Shown here piece after piece: positions 17,059-25,700 of a stretch of 64,000 nucleotides of DNA. Each line of letters starts with the position of its first letter. The first letter of the stretch is position 1. The notes below the pieces were generated by a model. It was not told the origin of the DNA. It saw nothing but the letters and a program-made list of their open reading frames with translations, and searched no databases. Source of the DNA: Bacteroidetes bacterium OLB12 (GTDB lineage Bacteria; Bacteroidota; Bacteroidia; Cytophagales; Cyclobacteriaceae); assembly GCA_001567185.1 (NCBI GenBank), contig LNFR01000011.1, positions 1 to 64,000 of the forward strand, given 5' to 3'. The position numbers and the translations under genes were made by a program.

Positions 17059-18888
17059 ATGAAGATTTACTTTCGGATTTTAAGTTATGCACCGGGATTA
17101 GTCTCGCGCTTAATCAAGTTTCTGGTTTTTGCATTGTTAGGATGTTTTTTTAGTGCCGGATACCTGGCCCTGACCATGCCCATGCTGAAGGTGCTGTTTG
17201 ATTCGAATGTAAGCAAGGTAGTGCCAACGCCTCCGTCCGACTTTGCACTTTCAGAAGAGTTTTTTCGAAGTACGTTCGATTATTACTTCATTCGGGTTAT
17301 TCAGGACTATGGTCCGCACACCACGCTTTTGTTCATCTGCCTGGGTATTGTTGTTCTAATGTTTATCGGCAATACTTTCCGTTACCTGGAGCGCATGGCT
17401 GCTTCCCGGCTGCGTGTGGATGTGGTTAAAAACATGCGGATGGATCTTTTTTCAAGTGTAACCAAGTTACACATTGGTTATTTTAATGATCAGCGCAAAG
17501 GCGACCTCATGTCTCGTTTTACAAACGATATGGCCGAAGTAGAAGCTTCTGTGATGAATAGTCTTAAATCAGTATTGAAGGAACCTATCACTATTTTAGT
17601 TTACCTGGGAGTTTTGTTTACCATCTCTGTTAAACTTACACTATTTACCCTTATCCTGCTACCCATTACCGGGGGCGTTGTGGCAGAGATTATCAAGCGT
17701 TTAAAGAAACGGGCCAAGCAAAGCCAGGAATCGATGGGGCGCATTGTTAATATTCTGGATGAAACCTTTAGTGGCATGCGGGTAATTATGGCATTCAATG
17801 CGCGCAACTTTATTCTCAAAAAAATTGATGACGAAACCAGTTTTCACCGAAAAGTGAATTTGTCGATCTCACGAAAAAACGAACTCTCCTCTCCGTTGTC
17901 TGAAGTGTTGGGTGTTATTATTGTGGCCGTGATTTTGTACTATGGAGGTAACCTGGTGCTGGGCGGCTCGGGCGAACTGCAGCCCGAACAGTTTATGGGA
18001 TTTCTTGTGTTTTATGCTTCCCTGATTCAACCTGCTAAAAATTTTTCTAACGGTATTACATCCCTTCAAAAAGGTACTATTGCAGCCGAACGCATTTTTA
18101 ATGTGATTGATTTGCAACCTGCCATCCAAAATAAACCCAATGCCAAAAAACTTACATCTTTTGATCAGCACATTTCCTTTAAACAAGTAAGCTTTGCGTA
18201 CGACACCGAGAAAGTATTAAAAAACATCAACCTCACAATCCCGAAAGGAAAGACCCTGGCTCTTGTTGGCCCATCGGGTGGTGGTAAGTCAACCCTGGCC
18301 GACCTGGTGCCACGCTTCTACGATCCCACCGAAGGAGAAGTGTTAATCGATGGTATTTCTTTAACCGATTATGATCTGGAAAGTGTACGCCAGCATATTG
18401 GTGTGGTTACACAAGAATCTATCTTATTTAACGACACTATATTTAATAACATTGCATTTGGTATGCCGCATGTAAGCGAGGCCGATGTAATACAGGCTGC
18501 AAAAATTGCCAATGCGCACGACTTCATCGTTCAAACCGAAAACGGATACCAGACATTGATTGGCGAGCGGGGCTCTAAACTTTCTGGCGGACAGCGGCAG
18601 CGCCTCAGCATTGCACGGGCTGTATTGAAAAACCCGCCCATTCTTATTTTGGATGAAGCCACCTCGGCTTTAGATTCTGAATCGGAAAAACTGGTGCAAG
18701 AGGCTCTCTTTAACCTGATGAAAAACCGCACGTCTATTGTAATAGCCCACAGGCTAAGTACCATTCAACATGCCGATGAAATTGTAGTGATTCAGAACGG
18801 TACGATTGCAGAGCATGGTACACACGACCAATTGAATAGCCAAAATGGCCTTTACCGGAAGTTGGTTTCCATTCAAAATACCGATTAA
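17059..18888 (+). CDS. MsbA-type ABC exporter (permease-ATPase fusion)
   Basis: A 609 aa half-transporter. The six-helix transmembrane domain occupies about 1-345 and the nucleotide-binding domain about 365-609. Walker A is GPSGGGKSTLADL, the signature motif LSGGQRQRLSIARA, Walker B ILILDEATSALD, and the switch His lies in IAHRLSTIQ. Transport of lipid A or another lipid is typical of the MsbA group. The neighbours, an outer-membrane barrel and gmhA, both point to the cell envelope. Homodimer expected. Substrate is inferred from context only. Confidence 0.93.
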   Translation: MKIYFRILSYAPGLVSRLIKFLVFALLGCFFSAGYLALTMPMLKVLFDSNVSKVVPTPPSDFALSEEFFRSTFDYYFIRVIQDYGPHTTLLFICLGIVVLMFIGNTFRYLERMAASRLRVDVVKNMRMDLFSSVTKLHIGYFNDQRKGDLMSRFTNDMAEVEASVMNSLKSVLKEPITILVYLGVLFTISVKLTLFTLILLPITGGVVAEIIKRLKKRAKQSQESMGRIVNILDETFSGMRVIMAFNARNFILKKIDDETSFHRKVNLSISRKNELSSPLSEVLGVIIVAVILYYGGNLVLGGSGELQPEQFMGFLVFYASLIQPAKNFSNGITSLQKGTIAAERIFNVIDLQPAIQNKPNAKKLTSFDQHISFKQVSFAYDTEKVLKNINLTIPKGKTLALVGPSGGGKSTLADLVPRFYDPTEGEVLIDGISLTDYDLESVRQHIGVVTQESILFNDTIFNNIAFGMPHVSEADVIQAAKIANAHDFIVQTENGYQTLIGERGSKLSGGQRQRLSIARAVLKNPPILILDEATSALDSESEKLVQEALFNLMKNRTSIVIAHRLSTIQHADEIVVIQNGTIAEHGTHDQLNSQNGLYRKLVSIQNTD

Positions 18889-18965
18889 CCTTGCAAGGTT
18901 TTACCAGTAATTGCATTTTGGCTTTACCCGAAAAAGCCTATGTTTGTTGCATAAAAATTGGTTGA

Positions 18966-19292
18966 ATGAAACAACGCAGGCTTATATTTTTTACCATTTT
19001 CGGATTATACCACATTGCCATTTTCTTTTTTGTGATTTATGTGGAATCAAGAAAGGACCTGAGCGATTTGCTTAGCCTACATAGCAAGCTTACCCTTTTT
19101 AAATACGGGGCGTTGCTTGGTATGGCTCTCTTCCTGGTAGATGTTGTTTGGAATTTTATTGAGCAGAGAGCGGCAAAAAATGAACACGAAGCGCTGCGTC
19201 ATGAAAACAATACGCTGAAAGCGAAAGTGTACGACTTACAACAAAAACCACAACCTTCGGTTAAGGAAACTCCTGCTTCCGGAACAAAATGA
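18966..19292 (+). CDS. Small two-helix membrane protein with C-terminal coiled coil
   Basis: A 108 aa protein of unknown function. Two hydrophobic helices are seen ([20 protein letters not shown], about 5-24, and [19 protein letters not shown], about 43-61), followed by a coiled coil (about 65-92, with [20 protein letters not shown]) and a polar tail. The start overlaps nothing, but the stop overlaps the gmhA start by 4 nt, so it is cotranslated with gmhA. Similar small proteins occur beside ABC exporters in Cytophagales. Confidence 0.75.
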   Translation: MKQRRLIFFTIFGLYHIAIFFFVIYVESRKDLSDLLSLHSKLTLFKYGALLGMALFLVDVVWNFIEQRAAKNEHEALRHENNTLKAKVYDLQQKPQPSVKETPASGTK

Positions 19293-19873
19293 GTTACACA
19301 ACCCTTATTGCTGCCGAACTTAACCAGGCTGCTGCCGTGCTAAATCAGTTTCTGGCAGATGAACACAACCTGAAGAATATTGAAGCCGCAGCCCGATTAA
19401 TTTCTGAGGCTATTAAAAAAGGGGGGAAAGTAATTTCTTGTGGCAATGGCGGTTCGCATTGCGATGCCATGCATTTTGCAGAAGAATTAACCGGACGCTA
19501 TCGCGAAAACAGAAAAGCGTTGCCAGCCATTTGTGTTAGCGACCCCAGTCATCTTTCCTGCGTAAGCAACGACTTCGGATACGAGTTTGTGTTTTCGCGC
19601 TACCTGGAAGCGCTGGGAAACAAGGGCGATGTATTGTTGGGTATCAGCACAAGCGGTAATTCAGCAAACGTAATCAGAGCAGCCCAGGCCGCAAGAGATA
19701 AAGGCATGAAGGTGATTATCCTTTCCGGAAAAGATGGTGGTAAACTGGCATCTCTGGCCGATGTGGAAATACGTGTGCCCCATACCGGTTATGCCGATCG
19801 TATTCAGGAAGTGCATATTAAAATTATACATATTCTTATCCTTTTGGTTGAGAAGGAAGTGCTTGGCCAGTAA
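19289..19873 (+). CDS. gmhA: Phosphoheptose isomerase (sedoheptulose-7-phosphate isomerase)
   Basis: A 194 aa SIS-domain enzyme that converts sedoheptulose 7-phosphate to D-glycero-D-manno-heptose 7-phosphate, the first step of ADP-heptose synthesis for LPS core. Typical segments are [19 protein letters not shown] (about 50-68), [33 protein letters not shown] (about 115-133) and [13 protein letters not shown] at the end. The length is typical for GmhA. Coupled by a 4-nt overlap to the small membrane protein upstream. Other heptose genes are not in this window. Confidence 0.95.
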   Translation: MSYTTLIAAELNQAAAVLNQFLADEHNLKNIEAAARLISEAIKKGGKVISCGNGGSHCDAMHFAEELTGRYRENRKALPAICVSDPSHLSCVSNDFGYEFVFSRYLEALGNKGDVLLGISTSGNSANVIRAAQAARDKGMKVIILSGKDGGKLASLADVEIRVPHTGYADRIQEVHIKIIHILILLVEKEVLGQ

Positions 19874-19941
19874 GGCATGTAAACCCAAAGATTCCTATCT
19901 TGGTCTCATTCTTTTTAGAATTTTAAAACCAGAGTTTAATC

Positions 19942-21480
19942 ATGGTTTCAAAAACCTATGGTAGTGCAGTACATGGCGTAGATGCCCGCACTATTACAGT
20001 AGAAGTAAATGTTACGCAAGGGAAGGACTTCCACATGAGTGGTTTGCCCGATACGGCTGTAAAAGAAAGTCAGCATCGGGTAGAGTCTTCCTTCAAGAGT
20101 TTGAAATACTTTATGCCCCGCAATAAAGTGGTGGTTAATCTGGCTCCGGCCGATATCCGAAAGGAAGGAAGCGCTTATGATTTACCCATTGCGTTGGCCG
20201 TGCTGAAAGCCAGCGGACAAATTGAAGCCGAAGAACTGGATCAATACGTAATCATGGGCGAACTTTCGTTGGATGGAATTCTCCGTCCGATTAAGGGCGT
20301 GTTACCCATCGCCATACAAGCCCGCAAAGAATCCTTTAAAGGTTTTGTACTTCCAAAATCCAATATCCGCGAAGCAGCTATTGTAAATAACATTGATGTT
20401 ATTGGTGTGGAAACGCTGCAAGAGGCAATTGACTTTTTTGAAAAGAAAAAAGTAATTGAACCAATGCGTATTGATACCCGCGAAGTGTTTCAGAGTAAGC
20501 TTAATAATTACGATGCTGATTTTAAAGATGTGCAGGGCCAGGAAAACATCAAGCGCTCGTTAGAGATTGCTGCGGCCGGTGGCCACAATGTAATTATGAT
20601 TGGCCCACCCGGGGCTGGCAAAACCATGTTGGCCAAAAGGTTGTCATCTATCTTACCTCCGCTTACGCTGAACGAAGCACTGGAAACAACCAAGATCCAT
20701 TCGGTGGCAGGAAGATTGGGAGCCGATGCTACATTACTTACCACCCGGCCATTCAGAAGCCCGCATCACACCATCAGCGATGTAGCCCTGGTGGGCGGTG
20801 GAGGTAATCCACAACCCGGAGAAATTTCATTATCGCATAATGGCGTTTTGTTTCTGGATGAGTTGCCAGAATTTAAACGCACGGTGTTGGAAGTAATGCG
20901 CCAACCCATGGAAGAAAGACGCGTTACGATTTCCCGGGCCAAAGTGTCGATTGATTACCCGGCTAACTTCATGTTGGTAGCCAGTATGAATCCCTGCCCG
21001 TGTGGTTACTATAATCATCCTGAAAAAGAATGTGTGTGTGCCCCGGGTGTAGTGCAACGGTATTTAAGTAAAGTAAGTGGACCGCTATTGGATCGTATTG
21101 ATTTGCATGTGGAGGTAGTGCCCGTAAGTTTCGATCAGATGACTACCCAACGCAAGAATGAAACCAGCGAAGAAATTCGTGAGCGTGTTGTAAAGGCACG
21201 CGAAATACAAAGCGAACGGTTTAGAGGACAGAAGAATATTTATTGCAATGCCATGATGCCGAGCAACATGGTAAAAGATATTTGTATTATTAATGATGCG
21301 GGGCGCACACTTTTAAAAACGGCAATGGAGCGTTTGGGATTGAGTGCCCGCGCGTATGATCGCATCTTGAAAGTTTCGCGCACGATTGCCGACCTTGCCG
21401 GTACTCCTGAAATTAAAATTGAACATTTGGCGGAAGCGATTCAATACCGGAGTTTGGATAGAGAAGGCTGGGCAGGGTGA
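19942..21480 (+). CDS. YifB/ComM family Mg-chelatase-like AAA ATPase
   Basis: A 512 aa protein with an N-terminal Lon-type fold domain (about 1-170), an AAA+ Mg-chelatase core (about 190-400) and a C-terminal domain. Walker A is GPPGAGKTMLAKRL, Walker B FLDELPEF, and the ComM-specific CPCGYYNHPEKECVC loop with four Cys is present. In Haemophilus and Vibrio the homologue is a branch-migration helicase used in natural transformation. The same role is likely but not shown in Bacteroidota. It has a 68 nt gap from gmhA and may have its own promoter. Confidence 0.94.
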   Translation: MVSKTYGSAVHGVDARTITVEVNVTQGKDFHMSGLPDTAVKESQHRVESSFKSLKYFMPRNKVVVNLAPADIRKEGSAYDLPIALAVLKASGQIEAEELDQYVIMGELSLDGILRPIKGVLPIAIQARKESFKGFVLPKSNIREAAIVNNIDVIGVETLQEAIDFFEKKKVIEPMRIDTREVFQSKLNNYDADFKDVQGQENIKRSLEIAAAGGHNVIMIGPPGAGKTMLAKRLSSILPPLTLNEALETTKIHSVAGRLGADATLLTTRPFRSPHHTISDVALVGGGGNPQPGEISLSHNGVLFLDELPEFKRTVLEVMRQPMEERRVTISRAKVSIDYPANFMLVASMNPCPCGYYNHPEKECVCAPGVVQRYLSKVSGPLLDRIDLHVEVVPVSFDQMTTQRKNETSEEIRERVVKAREIQSERFRGQKNIYCNAMMPSNMVKDICIINDAGRTLLKTAMERLGLSARAYDRILKVSRTIADLAGTPEIKIEHLAEAIQYRSLDREGWAG

Positions 21481-21576
21481 TGATATTGAGATAAGCACAA
21501 GCAAGACACTTCTTTGTCGAGTCTGATTCTCTAAACAGGCAGTTCTTATTTGTTGGAATTACTTTAAATTTAGTTT

Positions 21577-21600
21577 CCGTCAGGTCGTAAGACCTGACGG
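21577..21600. repeat. Perfect palindromic hairpin, REP-like
   Basis: CCGTCAGGTC (21577-21586) and GACCTGACGG (21591-21600) form a 10-bp stem with a GTAA loop in the gap between the convergent yifB-like and DUF3137 genes. No T run follows on either strand, so it is not a standard terminator. The same GACCT core appears in the hairpin at 49235-49256. Confidence 0.75.
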
Positions 21601-21626
21601 CATTGGAGACTCTACAAAATAGTGAA

Positions 21627-22557
21627 TCACTCCTTTGTCCAGATTCTTGTATTCAGATCCAATAGTTCTACAATCTCCACGCACATGGCAATGTCGGTGT
21701 GAAATTCTTCCAGTTGTTTGTAGTTATCAACAGTACTAAAAAGCCACGGAGCTTCAAAAAGTGTTTTGTTAATGGTGATGGCTATGTACACGTGCGAGCC
21801 GATGAATGAAAGCGCCACTTTGGTATTGAATTTTTGCTTCAGGGTAAGAATACGCTGCATCAACGCGGGTGATAGAATGTAGCGGGCTTCTACCTGGTCG
21901 GTTCCGTAAATGGCAAAGTGTTTTTCAAATTCTACATCTTCCAGTTTTATCAATTGCGGCCGTACCATGTTTAACTTTTGAAAAAAGCCGCCTAAGGTAC
22001 TGCCAAATGCATTTTCGGAAACATCGGGCAACACAAATGTTTCGCCAATGAAGTGTTTGTTGAAATCGGCAATAAAAAAGATGCCGCGGAAGATGGTATG
22101 CCAGGTTTTGTTTTTGCCCCCGGATTTGTACTGGGTATGCAGTTCGGAAAATCGAATACCGGTTTTACCTACTGTGCCGGTTAGCATGTCATCGCCCCAA
22201 TACCGGTCGGGGGTTGTTACAAAAATTTGGCTCTGATCGTACTCGCTGCGGCTAATGCAGGCCTGGTGGTTATATTGTAACCCTTGTGCCTGTGCAAGGG
22301 TTGCTATAATCTGGGTTTTATAACTGTTGCGAAAAGGTTTGGCGTGATATTGGTAAAAGAAAAAAAAGCCGACAGCAGCCAGCAGGAGGGGCCAAATACC
22401 AACCTTCAAAAAAAAATAACAACAGCCCAACACCAAATGCAATGGCACCATAGAATATTAATTTTTTAACAAGGGCTCTGCGGGTCGTTTCAAGTTCGGT
22501 AAGTTTTGGTTGCAGGTTGGTTTGATAGAACGACCGGAAGTCTGTGACGGACTGCAT
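21627..22557 (-). CDS. DUF3137 family membrane protein, one frameshift
   Basis: About 309 aa after repair. The N-terminus (MQSVTDFRSFYQTNLQPKL) is followed by two close membrane helices (IFYGAIAFGVGLLLFF and WPLLLAAVGFFFFYQYH) and a long soluble part ending NTRIWTKE. The frame breaks in a run of nine A on the plus strand (22408-22416). Eight gives LLLFFLKVGIWPLLL and joins the two pieces. The gene lies 3 nt downstream of lemA, a common pairing in bacteria. Function unknown; the family is membrane anchored. Confidence 0.86.
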
Positions 22558-22560
22558 AGG

Positions 22561-23115
22561 TTATGAATTAAACAATGCTTTGGCGCTTACGTTCTGTCGT
22601 TCGGTTTCGGCAATAACAAAAACCTCTTTGCGTCTGAAGTTGAATATACCGGCAAAAATGTTAGATGGAAACTTATCTACTGCGTTGTTATAGGCAGTAA
22701 CCGCAGCGTTGTATGCTCTGCGCGCGGCCGAAATTTGTTCTTCAGTTTCGTTCCAGCTGCGCTGCAGCATGGTAAACTGATCGTTGGCTTTCAGATCAGG
22801 GTAATTTTCTACCGTAACCATCAGTCCTTTTATTGTGCCGGAGATTTGATTTTCGATAGCCACTTTTTCATCTGTGGTGGTGGCTGATTGGGCGCGAGCG
22901 CGCAGTTCGGCAATCCTGGTAAAGATGTCGCTTTCATGTTTCATATAAGTTTTGGCAACTTCCACCAGATTAGGCAACAGGTCATATCGCTTTTTCAACA
23001 TCACATCAATAGTACCAAAAGCATTTTCTACATTGTTGCGTGAGCCAACCAGGTTGTTGTAGGTAAGAACAGCACCGAGTAAAAGAACAACGGCAATTCC
23101 GGCAATCAGTAACAT
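22561..23115 (-). CDS. LemA family protein
   Basis: A 184 aa protein with one N-terminal hydrophobic helix (LLIAGIAVVLLLGAVLTYNN) and a long helical bundle. Diagnostic segments are SRNNVENAFGTIDVMLKKRY (about 29-48), DLLPNLVEVAKTYMKHE and VENYPDLKANDQFTMLQ. LemA proteins are membrane-tethered, with an unclear role in the envelope. Directly followed by the DUF3137 gene, so the two should form one operon. Confidence 0.94.
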   Translation of the reverse strand: MLLIAGIAVVLLLGAVLTYNNLVGSRNNVENAFGTIDVMLKKRYDLLPNLVEVAKTYMKHESDIFTRIAELRARAQSATTTDEKVAIENQISGTIKGLMVTVENYPDLKANDQFTMLQRSWNETEEQISAARRAYNAAVTAYNNAVDKFPSNIFAGIFNFRRKEVFVIAETERQNVSAKALFNS

Positions 23116-23198
23116 ACGTATGGGGTTTAGTCAGGCTAAGATAGCTTAAAATTAAAAACGATTGTTGACTTAATGGGATAAGCTTTGAATAAAGTTGC

Positions 23199-23322
23199 GG
23201 CTGCCTCAAAAGTCGTTCTGTTATCGCGCAATTATTCTGCGATCTCGATTCTGTGGTGCTAAAAGGGATTCCGGCACAAGGCCGGAATGACCCACTCACT
23301 TATTTCGACTTTTGAAACAGCC
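23199..23322. mobile_element. MITE-like element with 17-bp terminal inverted repeats
   Basis: The left end GGCTGCCTCAAAAGTCG (23199-23215) is an inverted match to CGACTTTTGAAACAGCC (23306-23322), with 15 of 17 bases identical. Inside lies a second palindrome around ATTCCGGC/GCCGGAAT (23268-23288). No coding capacity. The 124-bp size, paired ends and intergenic site fit a non-autonomous element. No transposase of a matching family is in the window, and target duplications are not obvious. Confidence 0.5.
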
Positions 23323-23349
23323 TTATCTTACCTATTCAACCAATCAATT

Positions 23350-24561
23350 CTAATTTCGACCGCGTTTGCCCGATCCGGAACCGGATGAACCCGAACCGGA
23401 TCCGGAATTAGATCGTTGCGATTGCCCACCAGAAGATTGGTGCGACTCGCTTGATCTTATCGAAGGCTGCGAGGAGCGCGACTCCTGCCTGACCGCAGGC
23501 CTGCTGCCACCTGAATTACTTGACCGGTTTTCGCGTGGTTGTTCAAATACCCGGTTGTTCTGGTTGGTGGAGCGTTCGCCAAAACTTCTGGAGGTGTTAC
23601 TTCTTTCACCGGTACGGGTTCTGTTTTCACCCGCGTCAGAGTTTCGGTTACGCCATTCTGTTGTTTCTGAATTGCGGCTATTTTCCATACCTCGCCTTTG
23701 ATTCGTATTGGTTCGTTCCCGTTCCTGCTCGCGGCCATACTCTCTGCTTCGGTTGGTAACACTGCGGTCTCTATTTTCATAGCGCATGGTGCGGCTATCT
23801 CGTTCGTGCGCATCGCCATAAACAGTTCGGGTAGAGCGGTAGGTACTGATCTGATCATGATGACGGTTGTACACAATTACCGAGGTAGTACGGTGCGGGT
23901 AATAAATCCTGCTGGCATAGTGAATGCGTGGTGCATCGCAATATCTGTAATGTGTGTGGTACACATGCCAACGAGGATAATAAACCACATAAGCAACGGG
24001 CCTCCAGGGGCGCCACCAAAATGGCCAGTAATCCCAATACCAGGGCGAAACCCAGGGTGAATAGTACGGACTATATACATATTGTACGGAAGGCCAGCTC
24101 CACACGTTCACATAGGTGCGTGTAGTAGTAGTGCCCGCATTAACGCGAACTTCCTGCGTAGGTTCAATGATGGTTTCAATACCATATACATCGGCATCGC
24201 CCGTTATTTGCAGGATAGCCTTCCCGTTCTCAAGTTTCTCAAGCGAGATTACCGCAATATCCTGAAATTCGTTTCTGGAAATAACGGCCTGCATCGTAAA
24301 GGTGTGAATGTTCCTTTCCGTGCGATCGATTACCCGAATGTAGTCGATGTTGCCATCGCCATTCAGATCGAGGTTATTCACTTCTGATTCAGGCGAATTC
24401 AATAAACGTTCGAACTCTTCGGGTGAAGCGGACTTCTTGAATAATTCGAGCGCCCCTTCCAGGCTGAAGTTATCGCCTGGCACTTGTTCGCGATCTTGCC
24501 CATGCAATGTTCCTGCCCCGAGAAACAGCAGCACGATAGTTTTCATCCAAAGCGTTTTCAT
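23350..24561 (-). CDS. Exported W/Y-rich protein with low-complexity basic tail, unknown function
   Basis: A 403 aa protein. Signal peptide about 1-20 (KTIVLLFLGAGTLHG). An EF-hand-like Asp-rich loop, DLNGDGNIDYIRV, lies at about 65-77. Residues 150-200 are extraordinarily rich in Trp, Tyr, Pro and His (SPYYSPWVSPWYWDYWPFWW). From about 230 to the end the chain is Arg/Ser/Asn/Gly-rich and probably disordered. I do not recognise the family with confidence. The composition suggests a secreted or surface protein that binds sugar, peptide or metal. Divergent from the neutral peptidase gene. Confidence 0.72.
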   Translation of the reverse strand: MKTLWMKTIVLLFLGAGTLHGQDREQVPGDNFSLEGALELFKKSASPEEFERLLNSPESEVNNLDLNGDGNIDYIRVIDRTERNIHTFTMQAVISRNEFQDIAVISLEKLENGKAILQITGDADVYGIETIIEPTQEVRVNAGTTTTRTYVNVWSWPSVQYVYSPYYSPWVSPWYWDYWPFWWRPWRPVAYVVYYPRWHVYHTHYRYCDAPRIHYASRIYYPHRTTSVIVYNRHHDQISTYRSTRTVYGDAHERDSRTMRYENRDRSVTNRSREYGREQERERTNTNQRRGMENSRNSETTEWRNRNSDAGENRTRTGERSNTSRSFGERSTNQNNRVFEQPRENRSSNSGGSRPAVRQESRSSQPSIRSSESHQSSGGQSQRSNSGSGSGSSGSGSGKRGRN

Positions 24562-24718
24562 AACAATTTTGTTTTAGATATTTATACGCATCAGAAAACA
24601 AAGGGTGGGCCAAACCCCTATAGTTGGCATAACTACCGGAAGTGCCGAGGAGTGTCTTTTCGCCACTATTGATCTTAACCAAACCCCTTCGTACCTTCCT
24701 GCCTTAAATTATACACTT

Positions 24719-25582
24719 ATGCAATGGCGTGGCAGACGACAAAGTGGAAACGTAGATGATCAGCGTGGGTCGGGTGGAGGCAGCCGGGGTTTTGGAGGTA
24801 TGCCCATCAAAGGCGGTTTGGGCCTGGTGGTTGTTATTGTGATAATTGGGCTGATAACCGGAAAAAACCCGTTATCACTGTTGCAACAGATGCCGATAGA
24901 TAGCGGCCCCGCTGTTTCGCAAACAGAACCGTACCAGGGAACGGCCGAAGAAGAAGAATTGGCTCAGTTTGTAAAAGTGGTGTTGGCCGATACAGAAGAT
25001 GTTTGGAATCAACTATTGGATGACTATCGCGAACCAACCCTGGTATTGTTTACCGATAATGTGCAGTCGGGTTGTGGTGCTGCAACTTCAGCAACCGGTC
25101 CGTTTTATTGCGGAGCTGATGAGCGCTTGTATATTGATTTGAGTTTTTATGACGAGTTGCGTAGCCGTTTTGGTGCCCCGGGCGACTTTGCCCAGGCTTA
25201 TGTAATTGCGCATGAAGTAGGTCATCATATTCAACGCCTGCATGGAATAACGGATAAGGTGCACGCCATGCGAAATCAATTGAGCGAGGAGGAGTATAAC
25301 AAACTATCGGTGAAGCTGGAATTGCAAGCCGATTTTCTTGCGGGCGTATGGGCACACCACGCACAAAACACCAAACAAATTCTGGAATCAGGCGATTTTG
25401 AAGAAGCAATGAATGCAGCCAGCGCCATTGGCGATGATCGTTTGCAGAAACAAGCACGCGGGTATGTAGTGCCCGATTCGTTTACCCATGGAACTTCCGA
25501 ACAACGCCAGCGGTGGTTCAAAAAAGGATTTGTTACGGGCGATGTAGAACAGGGTGATACATTTAGTGCCGAAGTCCTTTAG
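24719..25582 (+). CDS. Neutral zinc metallopeptidase, YpfJ family
   Basis: A 287 aa membrane-anchored peptidase of the YpfJ/KPN_02809 family. A glycine-rich N-terminus (MQWRGRRQSGNVDDQRGSGG) is followed by one helix (LGLVVVIVIIGLITG), then the enzyme domain with FYCGADERLYIDLSFY, the zinc motif AHEVGHHIQ and the third ligand region LELQADFLAGVWAHH. The start is placed at the MQWRG methionine because it gives the family N-terminus; the frame is open upstream to 24605. The biological substrate is not known. Confidence 0.93.
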   Translation: MQWRGRRQSGNVDDQRGSGGGSRGFGGMPIKGGLGLVVVIVIIGLITGKNPLSLLQQMPIDSGPAVSQTEPYQGTAEEEELAQFVKVVLADTEDVWNQLLDDYREPTLVLFTDNVQSGCGAATSATGPFYCGADERLYIDLSFYDELRSRFGAPGDFAQAYVIAHEVGHHIQRLHGITDKVHAMRNQLSEEEYNKLSVKLELQADFLAGVWAHHAQNTKQILESGDFEEAMNAASAIGDDRLQKQARGYVVPDSFTHGTSEQRQRWFKKGFVTGDVEQGDTFSAEVL

Positions 25583-25700
25583 TTGTTTCAGATACGCTGA
25601 ACCATTAGAAATAAATGAGATAGCCCATTCATCATCAATTTTTTTGATCGAATAAGATAAGATCACACGGTGTTGGTATAAGTTTCGGATGATCGGAAAG

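Noticed and set aside
25583-25700. Minus-strand reading frame with protein-like sequence (SIKKIDDEWAISFISNGSAYL) in the gap after the neutral peptidase
   Set aside because: It has no proper start, runs into the peptidase gene in the antisense direction, and the intergenic part is only 118 nt. It may be a gene remnant but cannot be supported.
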